A DNA stretch of 64,000 nucleotides, taken from JAMXLJ01 sp036558745 (GTDB lineage Bacteria; Actinomycetota; Acidimicrobiia; IMCC26256; JAMXLJ01). The translations under genes and the position numbers were made by a program. The notes under the pieces were generated by a model. That model made no database searches, had not been told where the DNA came from, and saw only the letters and a list, made by a program, of their open reading frames with translations. Positions 41,213 through 50,141 of this stretch are shown piece after piece. The stretch covers positions 1-64,000 of the forward strand of contig DATBEZ010000003.1 in assembly GCA_036558745.1 (NCBI GenBank). The letters are read 5' to 3'. The first letter of the stretch is position 1. Each line of letters opens with the position of its first letter.

Positions 41213-41716
41213 GTGCGCATTCACGCTCCCGAAGGCGGACAGAGCTTCCTCGACCACCAACCGGAGCTGTTCGGCGCGTTCAACCGCCTGTACGGGCGGC
41301 TCTGGACCGACGGCTCGCTCGATCAGCCGACGAAGGAGACCGCGCGGCTGCGCAACGCACGCGTCGTCGACTGCAAGCTCTGAAGGAACCTCCGCTTCGC
41401 AGGTGCGAAGCAGCAGGGCCTCACCGAGGAGCTCGTCGGAAACATCGGTGACGACTACGAGTCGAGCGCGCTTCCGGCCCGGCTCAAGACCGCGATCGCG
41501 CTCACGGACGTCGTCGTGCGCGATCCCGCCGCGCTGCCCGACGACCTGCGGGTGCGCCTCGTCGACGAGCTCGCTCCGGGCGAGATCGTCGAGCTGCTGC
41601 TCACCGTGTCGCTCGCGTCGGCGTTCTCGCGTGCCGCGATCACCTGGGGTCCGCCCGTCGACATGCCGACGCTCGAGGTACCCACGCCGAAACCGGACAC
41701 CGCCGATCCCGGCTAG
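41213..41716 (+). CDS. Candidate AhpD/CMD-like selenoprotein (CxxU, TGA-encoded Sec57)
   Basis: Read through the in-frame TGA at 41381-41383, this is a 167-residue CMD/AhpD-like protein. The GTG at 41213 follows GAGGAGG. The segment TARLRNARVVDCKL precedes the TGA, and RNLRFAGAKQQGLTEELVGN follows. In relatives the second Cys of CxxC sits at the TGA, so Sec57 would complete C54-x-x-U57. Downstream codons keep the GC-rich usage of the genome for 110 codons to TAG, with no further stops. A 7-bp hairpin with an AGGT loop begins 10 nt after the TGA. Role: likely thiol/selenol peroxidase or disulfide reductase. The alternative is a nonsense pseudogene. No sel genes are in the window. Confidence 0.75.
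41381..41411 (+). other. Candidate bacterial SECIS element
   Basis: The TGA is followed by 10 nt and then GCTTCGC (41394-41400), loop AGGT (41401-41404) and GCGAAGC (41405-41411). A perfect 7-bp stem closes a small loop whose second base is G, 17 nt after the TGA. This agrees with the bacterial SECIS model, in which a hairpin lies within the coding region directly 3' of the Sec codon and SelB binds the apical GU. A weak lower stem (CCT 41389-41391 with AGG 41415-41417) may extend it. Confidence 0.75.
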
Positions 41717-41722
41717 CGCGGC

Positions 41723-42346
41723 TCAACCCGTCCGCGGCTCGCGCCACATGCCCCAGAGCCGCGGCCCGTCGGGCGCCACGTCGAACGCCCCGGTCACCTC
41801 GAAGCCGTGGTGGCGGTAGTAGGGCACGTTCTGCTCCTTCGACGATTCGAGGTACGCGGGGACGCCCTCTTCGTCGCAGCTCGTCAACACCTGCTGCAAC
41901 AGACGCGCGCCGACACCGCGACGCTGCCAGTCCGGATGGGTGCCGAGCGTCGCCAGATACCAGTGCAGCTCGCCGTCGGGGTGGTTCGCCTCCATCACGC
42001 GCGAGAGCTGGACCGAGCGTTCGAGGTTCGTGCCGAGGATGCGCACGCTCGCCTCGGCCAATGGCCGAGCGGCCTGCTGGTCGAGACGCCAGCGTCCCGG
42101 CGCGGCCCAGATCGCGGCACCGACGCAGTCGGGTGTGGTGTCGACCCGGCCCACCACGAGCTCCATCGCGAGCAGGTGGTGGAACAGCTCGGTCATGCGC
42201 CGGTGCCGGTTGTTCGCCGGGATGATCCACCGCTGTACGGGGTCGGTCGCGAACGCGCGCGCGAGCGACACCGCGAGCGTCGGGATGTCGAGCTCGGTCG
42301 CGGCGCGCACGGATCCGGGATCGGTCGGACGGTCCACGGCGATCAC
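41723..42346 (-). CDS. GNAT family N-acetyltransferase
   Basis: 207 residues. The acetyl-CoA binding motif A is LATLGTHPDWQRRGVGARLL (about 129-148, with the R/Q-x-x-G-x-G/A loop), followed by YLESSKEQNVPYYRHHGFEV. It is typical of small-molecule acetyltransferases; the acceptor substrate is unknown. It converges on the candidate selenoprotein gene with a 6-bp gap, so it is not part of that operon. ATG at 42346. Confidence 0.85.
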   Translation of the reverse strand: MIAVDRPTDPGSVRAATELDIPTLAVSLARAFATDPVQRWIIPANNRHRRMTELFHHLLAMELVVGRVDTTPDCVGAAIWAAPGRWRLDQQAARPLAEASVRILGTNLERSVQLSRVMEANHPDGELHWYLATLGTHPDWQRRGVGARLLQQVLTSCDEEGVPAYLESSKEQNVPYYRHHGFEVTGAFDVAPDGPRLWGMWREPRTG

Positions 42347-42364
42347 GCTAGACGTCGCCGGAGG

Positions 42365-43024
42365 TCACCTCGCGCGTGTGGCGACGACGTAGAGCCGTTC
42401 TTCCTGTTCGTGCGGATACGGCGACCGCGTCTCGGCGCGCTCGATGTCGAGCCCGTGGCGCTCGAGCCGCTCGACGAGGTCGTCGGGATCGCGCCGTACG
42501 ACCGTCATGTCGACCACGCGTCCGTGCCACTCCTGGAGATGGATCGCGCCCTCGCCCGCATGCACGGCGAGCACGACCCGGCCACCGCCGACGAGCGCAC
42601 GTCGCCATTCGGCGAAGACCGCGTCGAGCGCTCCGGGCGGGCCGAAGATCAGGCAGTAGAACGCGACGATCGCGCCGACGGCTCCTGGCCTCACCGGGAG
42701 CCGAGCGAGATCGCTCACGAGCGCCGGTCGTTCGGGAACGAGCCGGCGCGCCTCGATCGTCTGCGCCGTTGACGCGTCCGACGTGATGACCGGCACCCCG
42801 CGCACCTGGAGGTACGCGGAGATCTGGCCGGGCCCCCCGCCGACCTCGAGCACGGGTGCTCCTGGTCCGTCGCGGCGGAGCGCGACCGCGAGCTCGTCGA
42901 GCAGCGCACGGTCGTAGGGCTTGCCATCGAGCTCGTCCGCGTACTTCTCGCGGTAGAGGTCGGCGATCGCGTCGAACGAGCGCACCGCACGGTCGGTCTC
43001 GACCTCCCAGTCGCGCTCCACCAC
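42365..43024 (-). CDS. Class I SAM-dependent methyltransferase
   Basis: About 219 residues from the GTG at 43024. An ATG at 43078 would overlap the divergent gene's ATG in a CATG and leave no promoter, so the shorter form is preferred. Motif I is VLEVGGGPGQISAYL, motif II acid is in VITSDASTAQ, and the post-I region is RPALVSDLARLPVRPGAVGA, typical of small-molecule methyltransferases. The substrate is unknown. A gap of 52 bp separates this start from the divergent LLM oxidoreductase. Confidence 0.8.
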   Translation of the reverse strand: MVERDWEVETDRAVRSFDAIADLYREKYADELDGKPYDRALLDELAVALRRDGPGAPVLEVGGGPGQISAYLQVRGVPVITSDASTAQTIEARRLVPERPALVSDLARLPVRPGAVGAIVAFYCLIFGPPGALDAVFAEWRRALVGGGRVVLAVHAGEGAIHLQEWHGRVVDMTVVRRDPDDLVERLERHGLDIERAETRSPYPHEQEERLYVVATRAR

Positions 43025-43076
43025 CGGAGCGTAGGGCTGCTCGCACGCGTCGACGCCAGCGATTACAACTGCGGCC

Positions 43077-44015
43077 ATGGCGCATCACCGACGGTTCCGG
43101 TTCGCGGTCGATCTGCAGGCTCCCTTCGAGGGACGGTCGTTCCTCGACTCCGTGCGCGAGGCGGAGGCGCTCGGCTACTCGACGATGTTCGTGCCCGACC
43201 ACTTCGACGAAGGCCTGGGCCCGATCGCGGCGATGGCGGCCGCGGCCACGGTCACGACGACCATCAACGTGGGCACGCTCGTGCTCGACTGCGACTTCCG
43301 CCATCCCGCCGTGCTCGCGCGCGAGCTGGCCACGATCGACCTGCTCTCCGAGGGGCGGCTCGAGCTCGGGCTCGGCGCGGGCTGGAAGACGCTCGACTAC
43401 GACCGTTCGGGCATCACCATGGACGCGCCGAAAGTACGCGTCGACCGCATGATCGAGCACGTCAAGGTGCTTCAAGGTCTGTTCGCGGGCGGACCGTTCA
43501 CGTTCCATGGCGAGCACTACCGCGTGACCGACCTCGACGGCACGCCGCCACCCCACCGGCCGGGCGGCCCCCCGATCCTGATCGGTGGTGGCGCGCGACG
43601 CATGCTGCGCTTCGCCGGGGCGGCCGCCGACATCGTCGGCGTGAACGCGTCGATCCACTCGGGCGAGATCGATGCCGCCGCCGCGCACGACGGCCTGCCG
43701 GAGCGCATCGACGAGAAGGTGCAATGGTTGCGCGGGGGCGCGGGCGACCGCTTCGACGATCTCGAGCTGAACGCGTGGCTCGCGGTCGCCGACGTGACCG
43801 ACGACAGCGCGGCGATGGCCGACACGCTCGCCGCGATCTTCCAGGCCGACGCCAAGGACGTGCTCGCGTCACCGCTGTGCCTCGTCGGGTCGCCGTCGGA
43901 GATCAAGGAGCGCCTGCACGAGCGCCGGGAACGCTGGTGCTACTCGTACCACGTGATCCCGAGCGACAAGGCCCACGCGTTCGCCCCCATCGTCGCCGAG
44001 CTCACCGGCAGCTGA
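43077..44015 (+). CDS. LLM-class F420-dependent oxidoreductase
   Basis: 312 residues of the luciferase-like monooxygenase fold (TIM barrel): MFVPDHFDEG, NVGTLVLDCDFRHPAVLARE, RLELGLGAGWKTLDYDRSG, GGPPILIGGGARRMLRFAGA. It is close to the TIGR03621-type putative F420-dependent enzymes of actinobacteria. The second LLM protein at 62501 is a different subgroup. FbiD/CofC, needed to make F420, is in the same window. The substrate is unknown. Confidence 0.83.
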   Translation: MAHHRRFRFAVDLQAPFEGRSFLDSVREAEALGYSTMFVPDHFDEGLGPIAAMAAAATVTTTINVGTLVLDCDFRHPAVLARELATIDLLSEGRLELGLGAGWKTLDYDRSGITMDAPKVRVDRMIEHVKVLQGLFAGGPFTFHGEHYRVTDLDGTPPPHRPGGPPILIGGGARRMLRFAGAAADIVGVNASIHSGEIDAAAAHDGLPERIDEKVQWLRGGAGDRFDDLELNAWLAVADVTDDSAAMADTLAAIFQADAKDVLASPLCLVGSPSEIKERLHERRERWCYSYHVIPSDKAHAFAPIVAELTGS

Positions 44016-44059
44016 GCACGGCTCACCAGATCGCCGGCCGGTGACGCGGCCGACGGTGG

Positions 44060-44929
44060 TCAGGCCTGCGATGCCGCGTGGGCGGCCAGGTGCTCGACGA
44101 CCGCCGTTGCGATCGCGTCGGGTTGCTCCTGCACGAGCCAGTGACCGGCGTCCAGCTCGATGACGCGGTACTCACCCTTCATCCAATCCGCCGCGAGGTC
44201 GAGGCTCATCGGCCGGACGTACGGGTCGTCTCGGCCCCAGACCAGCGTCGTCGGCGTCTCCACGGGCGCGAACGCGAACGAGGGATCGTCCAACGCGCGA
44301 CGGTGCGCGCGACACGCGCGGTACCAGTTGATCGCGCCGGTCAGGGTGCCGGGCTGTCGGAACACCGTGAGATAGTCGTCGACCTCGTCCTTCGGATGAG
44401 GCGACCAGACGGCCCGCAGCGTTGCGAAGTCGTCGGCGGAGAGCGCGGCCTCGGCCGCGTGGTCCTCGGCGGTCAAGAGTGTCAGCACGTCGCGGTAGTT
44501 CTGCTCCTCGGGATCCTCCCAGACCGCGTGCGCGAAGGCCCCGTAGTGCGGCGTCGACATCGCGACGTAGCTCAGGACGGGCCCCGGGTCGACCGAGAGC
44601 GCGGCCCACGCTGCCACCGCGCCCCAGTCGTGCGCGACGACGTGGTACCGCTCGAAGCCGGCGGCCCGCGCGATCGCGAGGATGTCACCCGCGAGGTCCT
44701 CGTAGCGGTACTCGTCCACCGCGACCGGACAGGCACCGGGGCTGTACCCGCGTTGGTCGGGAGCGATGCAGTGGTACCCCGCGTCGGCCAGCGTTCGCAT
44801 GAGCCCGACCCACATGCGTGACGTCTCCGGGAAGCCGTGCAGCACCAGGACGGGCTCCCCGCCCTGGCCGCTCTCGCGGCAGGAGAACCGCCAACCGTTT
44901 GCCGCGATCTCGCGCATCGACGTCTCCAC
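44060..44929 (-). CDS. Alpha/beta hydrolase (epoxide hydrolase/haloalkane dehalogenase-like)
   Basis: 289 residues with oxyanion motif LHGFPETSRMW, nucleophile Asp in VAHDWGAVAAW (about 107-117), an acid in WGRDDPYVRP and catalytic His in LDAGHWLVQEQP. An Asp nucleophile followed by Trp and the HGFPE motif points to soluble epoxide hydrolases or fluoroacetate/haloalkane dehalogenase relatives. A cap domain lies between about 130 and 215. ATG at 44929. The 94 bp upstream, to the aminoglycoside-phosphotransferase-like gene, show nothing recognisable. Confidence 0.85.
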   Translation of the reverse strand: METSMREIAANGWRFSCRESGQGGEPVLVLHGFPETSRMWVGLMRTLADAGYHCIAPDQRGYSPGACPVAVDEYRYEDLAGDILAIARAAGFERYHVVAHDWGAVAAWAALSVDPGPVLSYVAMSTPHYGAFAHAVWEDPEEQNYRDVLTLLTAEDHAAEAALSADDFATLRAVWSPHPKDEVDDYLTVFRQPGTLTGAINWYRACRAHRRALDDPSFAFAPVETPTTLVWGRDDPYVRPMSLDLAADWMKGEYRVIELDAGHWLVQEQPDAIATAVVEHLAAHAASQA

Positions 44930-45023
44930 CCTCTGCCTTCGTCTCGTGATCGGAGGCCAGTCTGTCCGCTCACACGGCGACGCGCTCGGCCGCCTGCTCG
45001 ACGGTTCCTATGGAGGCTCGTGT

Positions 45024-45851
45024 TCAGAGCAGCGCGGCGGCGAAGTCGTCGTGGTGGTCGGTCCACCAGCGGCGTCGACGGTCGTAGCGCGCGCCGCCGC
45101 CGGTCCGGTCCCACATCGCGACGGAGTTCGGATCACCCGCGTCGACGCTTCGCCGCACTGCTGCTTCGACGCGCGCGATGGCGTCGTTCATGGCGGTGAG
45201 CAGCTCGGCCCGACCGTCCCGGTCCAGCCCGTAGGCGTCGGCGACGACTCGCAGGCGTGCCGGCCGGTCGGCGGCCCGCCAACCGAGACGGGCCTGGTCG
45301 TACTCGTCGTCGACCGGTACGCAGAGGCGCGCGAGATGGGCCACGTCGTAGACGGCGCGGCCCGGGGCGGCGAACTCGAAGTCGAGGAGCGCGACCGCGA
45401 TGCCGTCACGGAAGACGACGTTCTCGGGGCACACGTCGTTGTGGCACACGAGCGTCCCACCCGCAGGGTCGGCCAGACTGTCGTTCCAGGTGCGACCCCG
45501 AGCGTCGAAGCTGCGGGCCGCGTCGTGCAGGCCGCGCAGCAGCCTGGCGATCGACGCCAGCGCGGTGTCGGACTGACTCCAGTCCGGATACGGCGGCACC
45601 GGGACGTCGCCGTCGACGAACACGAGGCGCTCGCGACCGTCGTCGTCGATGCCGACGGGCGACGAGGCACCGTCGAATCCCGCGCGTCTCACCGCGCGCA
45701 GGAAGGCGTGGACCGAATCCGAGTGCGGGCTCGACGGGCGAAGAACATGCGCACCGACGCGGACGACACGGCCTGCGTTCGCGATCCCGCCCGGGAGCTG
45801 CTGCTCCCCCACGGTCGGGACCACCAGCTCGTCGTCTCGGTCGGCATTCAC
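45024..45851 (-). CDS. Aminoglycoside phosphotransferase-family (APH-fold) kinase
   Basis: About 275 residues from the GTG at 45851 (MNADRDDELVVPTVGEQQLP). The APH/choline-kinase fold is shown by the catalytic loop VCHNDVCPENVVFRDG (HxDxxxxN) and the metal Asp in ALLDFEFAAPG. N-lobe features are partial. Members phosphorylate aminoglycosides, macrolides, homoserine, fructosamine or choline; nothing here points to antibiotic resistance. It lies 31 bp downstream of the maleylpyruvate-isomerase-fold gene and may be co-transcribed with it. Confidence 0.78.
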   Translation of the reverse strand: MNADRDDELVVPTVGEQQLPGGIANAGRVVRVGAHVLRPSSPHSDSVHAFLRAVRRAGFDGASSPVGIDDDGRERLVFVDGDVPVPPYPDWSQSDTALASIARLLRGLHDAARSFDARGRTWNDSLADPAGGTLVCHNDVCPENVVFRDGIAVALLDFEFAAPGRAVYDVAHLARLCVPVDDEYDQARLGWRAADRPARLRVVADAYGLDRDGRAELLTAMNDAIARVEAAVRRSVDAGDPNSVAMWDRTGGGARYDRRRRWWTDHHDDFAAALL

Positions 45852-45882
45852 CGCCCCAGAATGGCGCGACGCCGCGAACCCG

Positions 45883-46716
45883 TCATGGACCGGGGAAGGC
45901 GCGCGGGAACATCTCGGCGAGTGGAGCGTCGCCACTGAGACCGATCGGCCCCCGGCAGCGACGACCGAGCACCAGCGCGAGCAGGTCGCGGCCGGAGCCG
46001 TCGATGACGACGTCTGCGGGTTCGTCGCGCTCGGCTGGTCGTGACTCGACCGCTTCGCCCGTGACGCTGATCCGGAACGCCGGCCCGTCGCTCGCGACGA
46101 ACAGCCACGTCGCTCGCGCCGGAAGCGCGCCCGCTCGCGGGTCCGGGCGCCGGCCACGCAACCGTGCGAACCGGAACGGGAGCGCGAGCTCGACGAACAG
46201 CCCGCTCCAGTCGGGCAGGCCGAGGTCGAGGTCCTCGCCGTGCACCTCGACCTCGGTGAGCCGCAACAGCGCGAGCACGACGAGCGGCTCCGATCCGATG
46301 TCCGGATTGTCGGACGGCTCGTGCGCGACCACCGTCCACTGGTGCTCGTCGAGCTTTGCCCATGCCGCGTGCAGCGCGTCGCCCGCCCGCGCGAGCGACG
46401 CGACGACGTCACGTGCCGTCTCGCCGTCGCGCTGCCGCAGCGTGCCGTCCCGCTCTCGCGCACGACCCTCGGGGTAGTACGACGCGGTCCGGCCCGCGAT
46501 CACGTCGCTCGTCATCCGCGTCAGCGTCTCGGCGCCATACCGCAGATGGCACGCGATCGTCAGCCGGTTCCAGTCGGGCAGTCGACTCGGTGCGCCGAGC
46601 CCGTCGTCGTCGAGCGGGCTCAGTGCCTCGACGATCGCGCTCGTGCGCGCGACGACCGCTTCGCCGATCTCCGGACCACGCTCGCCGAGGGAAGACACCA
46701 AGGGAACATCGCGCAA
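45883..46716 (-). CDS. Maleylpyruvate isomerase-fold (MDMPI/DinB-like) protein
   Basis: 277 residues. The N-terminal DinB-type helical bundle (SRLPDWNRLTIACHLRYGAE, about 43-62) contains His/Asp positions for a divalent metal, and a C-terminal SCP2-like domain (about 200-277) is present. This is the mycothiol-dependent maleylpyruvate isomerase architecture of actinobacteria. It fits the mycothiol biology implied by mca at the left of the window. Actual maleylpyruvate activity is not certain, since the family is broad. ATG at 46716. Confidence 0.75.
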   Translation of the reverse strand: MRDVPLVSSLGERGPEIGEAVVARTSAIVEALSPLDDDGLGAPSRLPDWNRLTIACHLRYGAETLTRMTSDVIAGRTASYYPEGRARERDGTLRQRDGETARDVVASLARAGDALHAAWAKLDEHQWTVVAHEPSDNPDIGSEPLVVLALLRLTEVEVHGEDLDLGLPDWSGLFVELALPFRFARLRGRRPDPRAGALPARATWLFVASDGPAFRISVTGEAVESRPAERDEPADVVIDGSGRDLLALVLGRRCRGPIGLSGDAPLAEMFPRAFPGP

Positions 46717-46750
46717 CCGGCCGCGCCGCCACCAACGAGTTTCGACGCGT

Positions 46751-47916
46751 TCACGCCCGCGACGTCACCGCGTGGAGCCACCGGTCGGGGATGAAGCGGC
46801 TCCGAATGTCGGGGTCGAGGGGCGGGCCGGTGGTCTCGAGGAGCCGGCCGTCGGGTCTTCGAAAGCGCAGGCCGTCGGGACGGGTCGGATCGCCGTCGGC
46901 TCCCCATCCATCCTCGTGAACGAGGTGGTGATGCCACGAGCACAGGCACGCGCGGTTCGCGGGCTCGGTCGGGCCGCCGTCGGCCGCGTGCACGAGATGA
47001 TGCGCCGCAGGGTGCGGGTTCGTTCGCAGCCCGATGACGCAACGCACGCATGAGCGGGGGGACACGCTGCGACGCCTCGGGCTGAGCCCGATCGGGTTGC
47101 CGAGTGCGTCCTTCACCTGTGCCTGGAGAACGGAATCGCACACGAGCCGGCGCGCGGTCTCGTTGGCGACCGGGATATCGGAGTCACCGCGCGTCGGCGA
47201 ACCCGTCTCCGGAACGTGGAGCACCACGCACGCCCGGTCACCGTCGGCCTCATCCGCGATGTGCGTCGACGCGAGCTCCGTGAGCGCGTCGGCGAGATGA
47301 GCGGTGAGAGGCTCCTTCTCGCCACCGGGACCGCGTGCGAGCCGTCCCGCGATCTGTTCCAGGGCCCGGGTCACGACCTCGCCGTCGACGTCGGGCAGCC
47401 GCCCGGAGAGACGAATATGCCGTGGCTCGGGTCGTTCCACCATCGCAGCGAGCGACGGCGCTGCCGATCAGGCGCCTCTTCGGTGCTCACCCTCCGCCGC
47501 GCTTGCGCGATCGCGTCGAGCGCGGCGCCCGACATGACCGGAGCCTGCGCAGCCCAGCTCTCGTCGCCGTCGGCGCCGGCAACCTTCGACGCGGGAACGA
47601 GCTGGTCGAACGACAGCCGGCCATCCGCCGCCACGGCCTCCATCGCCGGGAGATCCCGCAGCCGGCGCGCCACACCGACCATCTCCCGGGCGTTCGAAAC
47701 CCGCACCCGTGACGTCAGTGCCACCCAGTCGGCGGTGTTCGCGGCGCCGTCGTGACACCACACCTTCCGTTCGTCGAGCACGCCCAAGACCGCGAGACGC
47801 TCGGCGCGGATCGCGTTCTCCAGCGCGTCGAGCTGCGCGTACGCGTCGATCAGCTCCTCGAGCGGCCGGGCCCGCAGCGCGTCGACGTGCTCGCGACGAT
47901 CCGTCATCACCGTCAT
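46751..47916 (-). pseudogene. DUF222/HNH endonuclease gene split by a frameshift
   Basis: Two overlapping frames make one recognisable protein. The first (start 47916, MTVMTDRREHVDALRARPLE) is a DUF222 domain that continues to SLRWWNDPSHGIF, then shifts. The second frame resumes RLSGRLPDVDGEVVTRALEQ and ends in an HNH nuclease with CVRCVIGLRTNPHPAAHHLV and LCSWHHHLVHEDGW. The join is near 47413, where adding one base after TTC restores the frame. DUF222-HNH genes are abundant, repeated and often decayed in actinobacteria. A sequencing error is the alternative; apart from the shift, both halves look intact. Confidence 0.75.
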
Positions 47917-47937
47917 CGTACGCCGGAGGTGTGACAG

Positions 47938-49092
47938 CTATCGCTGACGCGCGACGCCCAACAACGTCTCCCCCGCCGCGTCGCGCGTCGACCAATCCGC
48001 GTCCAACACCGGCGCGCGCAGCGCGAACGGATCCTTCGCGTCGACGACCTCCCACAGGAGCGCGGGATGCTCGCCGTGCCACCGCACCGAATACGATACG
48101 ACCCCGCGACGCGTCGGCGCGCCGCGCACGTCGAGGTTCGCGCCACGCCACTCGGGCGCGAACCCGCGCAACAGCTCCACCGCACCGTCCTCGCGCTCGA
48201 GCACGAGCCTCTCGCGCACCTCGTGCAACAGCTTCCACGGCTCTGACGCGACCCGTCGACGGGCCTCGCGCCGCGCCCGCGAGCCCAACCGTTGCCAGCC
48301 GGCCGCGGCCTCGGCGTCGAAGCCCCAATCCTCCAACGCGACGACGAGGCCCGCGTCGCCGCGCCCCACACCGGCTGCGGCAGCCAGCAGCGCGTCGGCA
48401 CGGGCCGCATCGATCTGTTCCTGCAGTCCCTCGTCGGGGAGGACCACCTCCATGCCGCGGCGCAGCTGCGCCGACCATCCGGCCGCCACCTCGCCGATGC
48501 CGGGCAGCGCCGCGAGCGGGACACCACCCGACGGGACGTCGCCACCAAGGGCCAGGGCGACGCGCGTACGCGTCCGGTGCGTCACCGGCCACAGCAACAC
48601 GGCTTCGTCCGCGGTGACCCGGGTCAACGGCGCGTCGGTCGCGTCGCCGTGGACCGCGACCTCGACCGCCGCACCGGCGCGGCCCGCGGCCCACCGACTC
48701 GGCGCACGCGGGACCACGAGCAGGGTCCGTCCATCGATGCGGACGACGCCCTCGTCCTCGTCGAGGACCAGCTCCCGCCCGCCACGCACCACGAGACCGA
48801 GGACGAACGGCGCCGGCGACGCGTTCTCGACCTCGACGACCACCACGTCGCCCGGACCGCCGACGCCATAGATGCGTTGGAGCGCGTCGCCACTCGGTAC
48901 CCGCATCGCGGTCTCGAGCGCCGGCCCGGGACCGACGCGACGCTGGCGCACGGCGACGTCGCTCACCGCGTGATGCCAGCGGTCGTCGGCGCCGACGATC
49001 CAGTCGACGTGCAACCCGCGCCCGAACGTGACCGCGCCGCGCCCGTCGACCTCGGCCCGCCGCGGCGAGCCGAGCACGCCGACGCGCGTCAT
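47938..49092 (-). CDS. Conserved hypothetical protein, glycosidase-like regions
   Basis: 384 residues. A beta-rich N-terminal half (VDWIVGADDRWHHAVSDVAV; DVVVVEVENASPAPFVLGLV) precedes helical segments (DEGLQEQIDAARADALLAAA) and a C-terminal region with VSYSVRWHGEHPALLWEVVD. The last motif occurs in several actinobacterial proteins with (alpha/alpha)6-type or GH15-like domains. I cannot name the family. It lies 37 bp downstream of gpsA on the same strand and may be co-transcribed with plsC-gpsA. Confidence 0.55.
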   Translation of the reverse strand: MTRVGVLGSPRRAEVDGRGAVTFGRGLHVDWIVGADDRWHHAVSDVAVRQRRVGPGPALETAMRVPSGDALQRIYGVGGPGDVVVVEVENASPAPFVLGLVVRGGRELVLDEDEGVVRIDGRTLLVVPRAPSRWAAGRAGAAVEVAVHGDATDAPLTRVTADEAVLLWPVTHRTRTRVALALGGDVPSGGVPLAALPGIGEVAAGWSAQLRRGMEVVLPDEGLQEQIDAARADALLAAAAGVGRGDAGLVVALEDWGFDAEAAAGWQRLGSRARREARRRVASEPWKLLHEVRERLVLEREDGAVELLRGFAPEWRGANLDVRGAPTRRGVVSYSVRWHGEHPALLWEVVDAKDPFALRAPVLDADWSTRDAAGETLLGVARQR

Positions 49093-49129
49093 CGGCGGCG
49101 GGACCGTTCCCGCCGAGCCGACGAAGCCG

Positions 49130-50140
49130 TCACGGGCGCATCCCGCGCAGCTCGGGCTTGGCCTCGCGCAGCATCAGCGCCGGGACGATCTCCGCCGGCT
49201 TACGCCCTTCGTAGAGCACCGCGCCGACCTGCTCCGCGATCGGCATCTCGACGCCCTTGCGGCCCGCGAGCTCCAACACGGCCGCGGTGCTCTTCACGCC
49301 CTCGGCGACCATGCGCATCTCGGCCACGATCTCGTCGAGGGCGCGGCCCTGTCCGAGCGCGACGCCCACGGTGCGGTTGCGACTCTTGTCGCTCGTGCAC
49401 GTCGCGACCAGGTCGCCCATGCCCGCGAGACCCGAGAACGTGAACGGCTCGCCGCCCAGCGCCACGCCCAGGCGCGCGAGCTCCGCGAGACCGCGGGTGA
49501 TGAGCGCGGCCTTGGTGTTGTCCCCATAGCCGATCCCGTGGGCGATGCCGGCCGCGACCGCGATCACGTTCTTCAACGCGCCCGCGATCTCGCACCCGAC
49601 GACGTCGGGGTTGGTGTAGACGCGGAAGGTCCGGGTCATGAACAACCGTTGCAGGGTCGCGGCGATCTCCTCGTCACCGATCGCGACGACCGATGCCGTG
49701 GGCTGACCCGCGGCGACCTCGCGAGCGAGGTTCGGACCGGTCAGCACGCCGATGCGGTCGCGGCGGTGCTCGGGCAGCACCTCGGCGACCACTTCGGTCA
49801 TGCGAGCAAGCGTTCCCTGCTCGACGCCCTTCGAGAGGCTGATGACCGGTACGTCGGGCGCGATGCACTCGCGCGCCTGCTCGAGCACGGCACGGAACCC
49901 GTGGGACGGGACCGCGAGGACAACCACGTCGACGCCGTGACAGGCCTCGTCCATCTGCGCGGTCGCCTGCAGCTCGGGCGGCAGCTCGATGCCCGCGAGG
50001 TAGTCGCCGTTCTCGTGATGTTCGGTGACCATCCTCGCGAGCGCGGGGTTGCGCGCCCACAACACCGTCGGCGCGTTGGTGGCGACGATCGCCGCGAACG
50101 CGGTGCCCCACGAGCCCGCGCCGACGACCGCGGCCTTCAC
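49130..50140 (-). CDS. gpsA: NAD(P)H-dependent glycerol-3-phosphate dehydrogenase
   Basis: 336 residues. It reduces dihydroxyacetone phosphate to sn-glycerol-3-phosphate for phospholipid synthesis. The N-terminal dinucleotide motif is VVGAGSWGTAFAA (5-17), followed by SLSKGVEQGTLARMTEV, VLTGPNLAREVAAGQPTASV, the catalytic Lys region EIAGALKNVIAVAAGIAHG and the substrate-binding CTSDKSRNRTVG. GTG at 50140; the plsC stop ends 2 bp upstream, so the genes are coupled and the pair would make lysophosphatidate and phosphatidate precursors. Confidence 0.93.
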   Translation of the reverse strand: MKAAVVGAGSWGTAFAAIVATNAPTVLWARNPALARMVTEHHENGDYLAGIELPPELQATAQMDEACHGVDVVVLAVPSHGFRAVLEQARECIAPDVPVISLSKGVEQGTLARMTEVVAEVLPEHRRDRIGVLTGPNLAREVAAGQPTASVVAIGDEEIAATLQRLFMTRTFRVYTNPDVVGCEIAGALKNVIAVAAGIAHGIGYGDNTKAALITRGLAELARLGVALGGEPFTFSGLAGMGDLVATCTSDKSRNRTVGVALGQGRALDEIVAEMRMVAEGVKSTAAVLELAGRKGVEMPIAEQVGAVLYEGRKPAEIVPALMLREAKPELRGMRP

Positions 50141-50141
50141 G

